From CAYLYM01 sp964387645 (GTDB lineage Bacteria > Calditrichota > Calditrichia > RBG-13-44-9), in contig CAYLYM010000057.1 of assembly GCA_964387645.1 (NCBI GenBank), positions 1 through 24,266 on the forward strand: a stretch of 24,266 nucleotides of DNA, read 5' to 3'. Positions within the stretch are counted from its first letter, which is position 1, and the number at the start of each line of letters is the position of its first letter. The notes under the pieces were generated by a model. That model worked only from the letters and a program-made list of their open reading frames with translations, searched no databases and was not told the origin of the DNA. Both the position numbers and the translations under genes were made by a program. This document shows, in pieces, positions 15,034 to 21,500 of the stretch.

Positions 15034-16203
15034 TTGATTTTATTATTCGTTTATTTTATTTTACAATTAAAAAATCAACAAAATGTTATGTCCAAAACAT
15101 TATCTGATATTGAAAAACGGTTTCAGGAACTTGAACATCGTTTTTTAGAGCTGAAAAATTTAAATCAAATTTTAGCTCAGCAGGCACAGGAATATTTTCT
15201 TCTTTTCGATACAGTCCGACAGTTAAATCCTACTAACGGACTGAAGTCATTTTACAAAAGTTTAGATAAGGTGCTTGTAAAAAATTTTGGCGTTGATGAA
15301 TATGCATTGATATTAAAAAATCCTAATTCCGATTTACTTTCCATTCATCACTCAATGGGCCTGTCGAAAATAAAACTGAAAGAAATTTTTTACCGTCCTG
15401 GCGAAGGATTAGTCGGAAGAGTTTACTCTAAAAATAAGGCTATTTACATTTCAGATACCAGAGTATTAAAAGGAATAAGTTATTATTTTGATTCGAAAAA
15501 TATTAAAGGGAGTTTATTCTATCTTCCTATTTCTACTTCAGATGAAGAGTGTATTGGCGTACTTAAAATGCGGAAAATTTCAACAAACGGTTTTTCTGAA
15601 CTACATAGGTCTATTTTCACAAATCTACAAAGAGAAATTGGTATAGCCATCGAAAAAGCTCAGAAGATTGATCATTTACTCTCCAAAGTTTATGTAGATG
15701 AACAGACTTTACTTAAAAATAAAAAATTTTTTAATGAACAGTTCCAGATCGAATTTAAGAGATCTCAAAGATATCAACACGATCTATCTATTATTTGTTT
15801 AAGTATCAACAATCTCAATCAAATCAGTAAATTGCTTTCTCAACAAGGTAGCAACAAATTATTGGAAAAAATAAGCAAAATTCTCACAGAAAATATACGA
15901 TCTTTTGATCTTTGTTCTCGATACTCTGAAAATGAATTCTTCATTTTACTTCCGGAAACAAGCAAACAAGCCGCTTATGAAGCCGCTGTCAAATTAAAAA
16001 ATTTAATACTTGAAACAATTCCATCTTTATTACCCGGAACTACTGATGCTCAGATAATTGTTTCCATGAGCATAGCAAACTTCCCAAAAGATACAATCGA
16101 GCCAGATGTTTTGTTGAAATATGCTAAAGAGGCTTTGAAATATTCGAAAAAAAATGGCGAGAATGAAATTTCGTCTGTCGAATCAATCCAATTTTCCAAA
16201 TAA
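15034..16203 (+). CDS. GAF domain plus degenerate GGDEF domain protein
   Basis: 389 residues from TTG 15034. An N-terminal hydrophobic stretch (MILLFVYFILQL) is followed by a short coiled coil (about 20-55), a GAF domain (about 60-210, with RPGEGLVGRVYSKNKAIYISD) and a GGDEF-type fold (about 220-380, ending LKYAKEALKYSKKNGENEI). The active-site GGDEF is SENEF (298-302) and the metal-binding aspartates of the first strand are replaced (LSINNLNQI), so cyclic-di-GMP synthesis is very unlikely; it may bind a nucleotide or a partner. The start is uncertain: AAAGGA ends only 3 nt before the TTG, and the same frame stays open back to 14929 and would lengthen the membrane span, but offers no ATG. It converges on the B3/B4 gene. 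Confidence 0.82.
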   Translation: MILLFVYFILQLKNQQNVMSKTLSDIEKRFQELEHRFLELKNLNQILAQQAQEYFLLFDTVRQLNPTNGLKSFYKSLDKVLVKNFGVDEYALILKNPNSDLLSIHHSMGLSKIKLKEIFYRPGEGLVGRVYSKNKAIYISDTRVLKGISYYFDSKNIKGSLFYLPISTSDEECIGVLKMRKISTNGFSELHRSIFTNLQREIGIAIEKAQKIDHLLSKVYVDEQTLLKNKKFFNEQFQIEFKRSQRYQHDLSIICLSINNLNQISKLLSQQGSNKLLEKISKILTENIRSFDLCSRYSENEFFILLPETSKQAAYEAAVKLKNLILETIPSLLPGTTDAQIIVSMSIANFPKDTIEPDVLLKYAKEALKYSKKNGENEISSVESIQFSK

Positions 16204-16260
16204 TTCCACAGAAGTATTTTAATCATGTTTCCATTTCATCTCGTGTTTTCATATGGATTT

Positions 16261-16938
16261 TTAAAATGATTTCTTCAGGAATTTTGAATCAATGACCTTA
16301 CCCCTGGGATGATGCAGCAACATTTTTTGCTTAGCATAATTAAGATGTTCTATCATCTGTTGTGAAGGATATTGATTGGGTGCAAAGATAACCATTAAAA
16401 TATTTCGAGTTTCTAATGTAATAGACGTACGTAAACTATCTGAAGAGGGATTTCCAAAGGCTCCTTGATCATCTGCCAAAACGAGTCTTTTCTGGACGTG
16501 GATTTCCCCCTTTCCAATTCCCTGATAAGTCTCTCCTGAATATCCTAATCTCAGAATTACTTCTCCCTGAATCTTATCAGTATCATACAATCCAATAGGT
16601 AAAAAAAATTTCATTGAACAAAGGTTTGAAACATCCACAATTGAATTAATTTGATACAATTGTTTTCCGCGAACAGCTCTCCGAAATAAAGCTTCTGAGG
16701 AAGGTCTTACTTTTGTTGGTTCAATACCAATAGCACGATATAGATCACGTGCAGGCCGCAATTTTTCCAGGGCTTCAGAAGGCGATGAATATTCATTTCG
16801 ATATTTTGTTGCTAAATCTTCTATTTCTTTCCATAATTCCAGGTTTTTCTTCTGACAGTGGAGATCTTCAAAAAAAATATATCCCAAACTGACGCGCTTT
16901 TCTACATTTGGATGAACATTAATTGTGAATTGGGACAT
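16261..16938 (-). CDS. B3/B4 tRNA-binding domain protein (PheRS beta-like)
   Basis: 225 residues, ATG start. A free-standing B3/B4 domain, the editing domain of phenylalanyl-tRNA synthetase beta, found here without the rest of the synthetase. Typical marks: LRPARDLYRAIGIEPTKVRP (60-79), SSEALFRRAVRGKQL, INSIVDVSNLCSMKFFLPIG (97-115), and SDSLRTSITLETRN near 166-179. Stand-alone B3/B4 proteins are thought to hydrolyse mischarged aminoacyl-tRNAs, but few have been tested; the activity is inferred. It is the last of three closely spaced minus-strand genes (14 bp after the Nudix gene). An N-terminal 55 residues or so precede the core. Confidence 0.87.
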   Translation of the reverse strand: MSQFTINVHPNVEKRVSLGYIFFEDLHCQKKNLELWKEIEDLATKYRNEYSSPSEALEKLRPARDLYRAIGIEPTKVRPSSEALFRRAVRGKQLYQINSIVDVSNLCSMKFFLPIGLYDTDKIQGEVILRLGYSGETYQGIGKGEIHVQKRLVLADDQGAFGNPSSDSLRTSITLETRNILMVIFAPNQYPSQQMIEHLNYAKQKMLLHHPRGKVIDSKFLKKSF

Positions 16939-16952
16939 ACCAATACCTTGAT

Positions 16953-17366
16953 TTAATTTGCCATTTCTTTTTCTAATTTTTCAACAACAGGAATGTCTGC
17001 CTTAGAAAAATCATAATTTTTCAATTTCTGATATATCTCCCATCTAAATTCTGAATGATCTTTTAAATTAAAACATCCTGAAATATATTTCGATATATAA
17101 GCTAATAACAAAATATTTTTATCCGGATATGAATAGTTAACTGCATGGAAAATTTTTTCTACTTGAATATTGATTCCCAATTCTTCTTTTATTTCTCTTT
17201 TGAGGCATTCTTCGGGCGATTCACCAGGTTTTAATTTTCCTCCCGGGAATTCCCACTTTAACGCCTGTGACATTCCGGGTTTACGCCGTGCAATTAGAAT
17301 CTCATTTTTCTCATTAAAAATAATAGCACTCAGCACAGGAACAATTTTTTTATCCTTTTTTATCAT
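16953..17366 (-). CDS. Nudix hydrolase (MutT-like)
   Basis: 137 residues, ATG start. The Nudix box is complete at 43-65: G43, E49, R57-E58, E61-E62, G64 in GKLKPGES and REIKEELGI. The preceding ILIARRKPGMSQALKWEFPG is typical of MutT/8-oxo-dGTP diphosphatases, and the short length fits. It likely cleaves oxidised or otherwise damaged nucleoside triphosphates to monophosphate and PPi; other Nudix substrates are possible. It lies in an operon, 16 bp after the DHH gene and 14 bp before the B3/B4 gene. The ribosome-binding site (AGAGG) directly abuts the ATG, so translation may depend on coupling. Confidence 0.93.
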   Translation of the reverse strand: MIKKDKKIVPVLSAIIFNEKNEILIARRKPGMSQALKWEFPGGKLKPGESPEECLKREIKEELGINIQVEKIFHAVNYSYPDKNILLLAYISKYISGCFNLKDHSEFRWEIYQKLKNYDFSKADIPVVEKLEKEMAN

Positions 17367-17382
17367 CCTCTGTATTAAAATT

Positions 17383-18360
17383 TTACTTTTCCAAATTTTT
17401 TAACTGTTTTTCTATTTCTTTAATCAATTTATCGCAAAGTTTTTGAAAATCCCCCTCGTATCGACAACCAGCAGCATGTATATGTCCACCTCCACCAAAT
17501 ATTTTGGCAATGCTATTTACATTCACCCGTCCTTTAGAACGAAAACTCACTTTGAAAAAATTGGGTTTCACTTCTCTTATAAATAGTCCAACTTCAACAT
17601 CTTTAATCGCAATACTGAAATTTGTCAGTTCTTCAATTTCTGAATTATAATCTTCATTCATAATATGGCGCGGTATGTGGATTATACACACACGGCCGTC
17701 AAGGAAAGATTGCATATTTGCTAATCCATATCCCACTATTTTCATCGCTTCAAAAGAATTATTGAAAAATAAATGATTAGAAACTTCGCTTGGTGAAACA
17801 TCTTTTTTTAATAATTCTGCAGCTACTTCAAAGTCTCTCTGGGTTGTATTAGAAAAAGAAAAGCGTCCAGTATCATACATTATTCCTGTAAATAGCAAAT
17901 TGGCTAATTCACTGGTGATTTCTACATTGGATTTCGAAATTAATTCATACACCAATAGGCTGGTCGAACTGGCATTAGCATCAACAAAACTGTATTTTGC
18001 GAATTTTTCTTCAAGTGGATGATGATCGATTTGGACACAATAATCTGCAGATGGCAAAAATTTTGATGGTTTCCCCAAACGTTTTAAATTGGGAACGTCT
18101 AAAATCACTGCCGCTCCAAACTGAGTATATACTTTATCTGAATAAGATTGAATTTTGTCAAAGCCCCATAAGAATTGGTATTTCGAATCCAACTTCTGAT
18201 CTTCAATAATAATCTGGTATTTTTTATCTAATTTTTCCAGGAAATAAGCCATCGATAATACCGAGGCATAGGCATCTCCATCAGCATTAATATGTGTACT
18301 GATTAAGTAATCATTTGCAGATAGTAAAAAATCCAGGATTTCTTGAACCTCTACAGACAT
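17383..18360 (-). CDS. nrnA: DHH/DHHA1 phosphoesterase, NrnA-like oligoribonuclease / pAp phosphatase
   Basis: 325 residues from ATG 18360, supported by AAGGAA 7 nt upstream; the frame extends to a GTG at 18405 with no such support. DHH-superfamily metal ligands are all present: H23, D27 and D29 in THINADGDA, D89 in ILDVPN, D112-H113-H114 in IDHHP, D163 in MYDTGRF. The DHHA1 domain holds GRVNVNSIAKIFGGGGHIHAAG. NrnA degrades 2-5 nt RNAs and dephosphorylates 3'-phosphoadenosine 5'-phosphate to AMP. It is the first gene of a three-gene unit with the Nudix and B3/B4 genes. It lies just downstream of the giant gene whose sulfotransferase domain would generate pAp. Confidence 0.93.
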   Translation of the reverse strand: MSVEVQEILDFLLSANDYLISTHINADGDAYASVLSMAYFLEKLDKKYQIIIEDQKLDSKYQFLWGFDKIQSYSDKVYTQFGAAVILDVPNLKRLGKPSKFLPSADYCVQIDHHPLEEKFAKYSFVDANASSTSLLVYELISKSNVEITSELANLLFTGIMYDTGRFSFSNTTQRDFEVAAELLKKDVSPSEVSNHLFFNNSFEAMKIVGYGLANMQSFLDGRVCIIHIPRHIMNEDYNSEIEELTNFSIAIKDVEVGLFIREVKPNFFKVSFRSKGRVNVNSIAKIFGGGGHIHAAGCRYEGDFQKLCDKLIKEIEKQLKNLEK

Positions 18361-18367
18361 GTAAATT

Positions 18368-18373
18368 TTCCTT
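18368..18373 (-). promoter_or_regulatory. Ribosome-binding site that fixes the nrnA start
   Basis: AAGGAA on the minus strand, 7 nt before ATG 18360. The upstream in-frame GTG at 18405 has no comparable site. Confidence 0.6.
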
Positions 18374-18510
18374 ATTTTCCATTCATCGAAAGTGCTTGAA
18401 AACACCCATAATACAGATCTGGAAAAAATAGGGCAAATAATAAAAGAAACATTTAACTAAAGCAAGGTAAATTTTATACAAAAAGAAAATTTTTATTTTT
18501 GGTTATGTAT

Positions 18511-18548
18511 ATAAAAGAATACTGGCGGAATTATTATTTTCCACCGGT
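18511..18548 (-). terminator. Terminator after the giant glycosyltransferase gene
   Basis: On the minus strand ACCGGTGGAA (18548-18539) pairs with TTCCGCCAGT (18530-18521), with one mismatch, one G-U pair and an 8-nt loop, then ATTCTTTTAT. It lies about 30 bp past the stop at 18580. It separates the giant gene from nrnA, whose own promoter must lie in the remaining 18361-18510. Confidence 0.65.
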
Positions 18549-18579
18549 TTGAAGTATGTAGATAAATTATTATATGATT

Positions 18580-21500
18580 TTAAACCGCCTGAGCCAGAAC
18601 TCTTAAATTCTCCTGAATAATCTGGTTATCTGGATCAAGTTTCAACGCTTTTCTATAATATTTTTCTGCTAAATCTTTCTGACCTTTTTCATAATAAATT
18701 TTTCCAAACATGATGTATGCATCCACATCATCAGGAACTTTCTGAATAAATTCCTGTAATTTTTTCTCAGCATTTTCCAATTTATTTTCAGTTAACAAAT
18801 ACTCGATATAGAGCTTTTGTAAAAGCACCACAGAGTCGAATATCTCGCAACTATTTTGATACAGTTTTTTAAATTTTTCCTTTTGATTTAATAGTAAGTA
18901 TATTTTACCCAGATAGAATATGGCCTCTTCGTTAGAAGAATCAATTTTTAAAATTTCAGAATAGATATGTTTTGCCTCTTCATATTTTTTTTCATTGAAC
19001 AAAATACTTCCAAGCCCTAATTTGGCATTAATCGAATTTTGCTCTTTTTTTAAATACTCTGTTAATATTTTTTTCGCATTTTCAAATTCTCCAGCATTGA
19101 TAAGCTGATAAGCAACATAAACTTCAGGAGTATGCAGTAATTCAAGTAAAGTCTCCGCCTTGCGGTCACCGGGAAATTTTGACAGGTATTTTTTTATGAT
19201 TTCTTGCGCCGACTTATAGTCGCCATTCTCGGCATATAAAGCCGCCATTGTCTCATAAGCTTCTAAATCCCTGGGAAATGCTTGCATAAGTAATATTAAT
19301 ATTTTAATTGCCTCTTCAAATCGCGCTACTTCTATGTAAGCCCGTGCCAGGTTCTTGAGATGGTTTGGATCACACCCATTTAATGTTATTGATTTCTCAA
19401 AACATTTTATTGCTTCATCTATTTCACCATTTTCCCAGTAAAGAACTCCCAATTCGTTATAGGCTGTGGCATCCTCAGGATTCATTTCTAAATATTTTTT
19501 TAAAGTAACCAAGTATTCCTTTTTTTCACCACACAATTTATGCGAAATAGAATATTTTTTCCAGAGCTCCGGATTTTTAGGCTCTACCATCAAAGCCTTA
19601 CAAATGATTTCTCGGGCCTGGTGTGGGTTTGCACATTCAAAATATAAATCTGCCAATTTAATCAACGTGGGCACATCATCTGGATGATTTTTTAGGATGG
19701 TTATAAATGTTTGTATGGCTGAATCATATTCTTCTAATGCCAGTAAGACTTCTCCAAAATTTCTCTGGGCTTCAATAAAATCCGGCTTTTTCTGAATGGC
19801 CAGGCTGAAAAACGTCTTAGCACCTTGATAATCCCTGGCCTCAAAATATATGCGGCCTAAAAGATTATAAGCCTCAGCATAATTAGGATCCAATTCCGTG
19901 ACAACCTTAAGGTGATTCGCAGCTTCTTCCAGCTTACCTTCCTCAAAGGATTTAATAGCTTTTGCATAAAATATCTCTGGCCGATGTTGGTTTTCTGGCT
20001 GATGGCCAATTTTATCTTTAATAAATCGCCTTATAGGTATTTTCTGCAAAGCATCTAAACGATGGAGGATTTTCTGAATAGATTTTTCCCAGGTCCAATG
20101 TGAAAGTACACTCTCCGAAGCTTTTTCACCCAGTTTTACCATGTAATCAGGATTCTCATAAGCAAATCGCAGTTTTTCAATCAGATCTTTTATATCTACT
20201 TCCAACAGCCACGGATAATCTACTGTTTCCTTATTGCCCACTTTCTTCTCAGAAAATACAACTTTTTTTGATTTTATTTTTAGGCTATTTTTCTCATTGC
20301 AAAAATCGGAAGTAGCGCCACCATCCGTTACAATGACTGGTGTTCCACAAGCCATCGCTTCCAGAACAGGTAAACCAAAGCCTTCACCTCTATAGGGGTG
20401 TACCAACACATCACAGGCTTTGTAAAGCCCTGCCAATTGGTGTGTAGGTAAAATCCTCTCAATATACTCAATTTCTGGAGCATCTGGATTCTGGCGAATT
20501 GTTTTGATATAGCTGCCAATAGTCTGGCCTTTATAGAATGAATTACTTCCTATATCCTTAATCACCAGACAAACATCATCCTTGCTGGAAAATGCTTTGA
20601 GATAGGCTTCTAATAATATATCGATGCCTTTGCGGTAAATAGTACCCCCGACGAAAAGAAACTTGAATTTCTTTTTAGTTTTTAACCGAAAAGGTGTAAC
20701 ATCCGGATGGAAATTATTAGGATTCACGCCATTAGGAATGACAAATACCCGTTCGGCAGGAACACCACTTTGGATATAAATTTCACGAACGTATTGGCTT
20801 GGTACCCACAATTCGTCAACTTGTTCGGAAAAAACCTCAACCCATTTTTTGGGCAAACTGCCAAATTCCCACGGTTGAATAATTACCCAATGCCCTTGTA
20901 GAGGTGGAGTCAAATTTGGAGGCCAGTGATGACGGACATACACATCCACATCATCAAACTTTTTGTTTTGTGCCTCCAGAATTTTTCGATAAGGGCTGTT
21001 TTTCCCTGGTTTAAACTGATCTTGCTCATAGGGAATGACCGAAACATTGACCCCGGCTTCAATCAAACCCAGTACCAACTCCCTATTGACCAAAGCAAGC
21101 GAATGATGAACAAATTGAGAACCTTCCCACACCACATTTGGGACATCAGATTTTTTTACCTCCAGGTGAGATGTTTGGGCTTCGTGGGATGGTAAAGAAA
21201 TGCTCGTTTTTTCCCCTTTTTCATCAAGAATACTCTCTTCAATTTCTTGTAACCGTTGAACAACAACTTTCGCCACGGCATCGAGACTAAATTTTTCTAT
21301 AATATCTTTTCGAGCTTGTTCACCTTTCTTCCTGGCAGCCCCGGGATTTTGCACTACTTCTCTCATTATATTTTTTAAATGATTTTTACTGGGTTGGGCC
21401 CAACGATGACCAATATAGAATGGTATTTCCATATGTTTAATCTTCACCAAATCCTCGACGCGAATCAGATATGAATTCGATTCAGTCATGAAAGCTGTAT

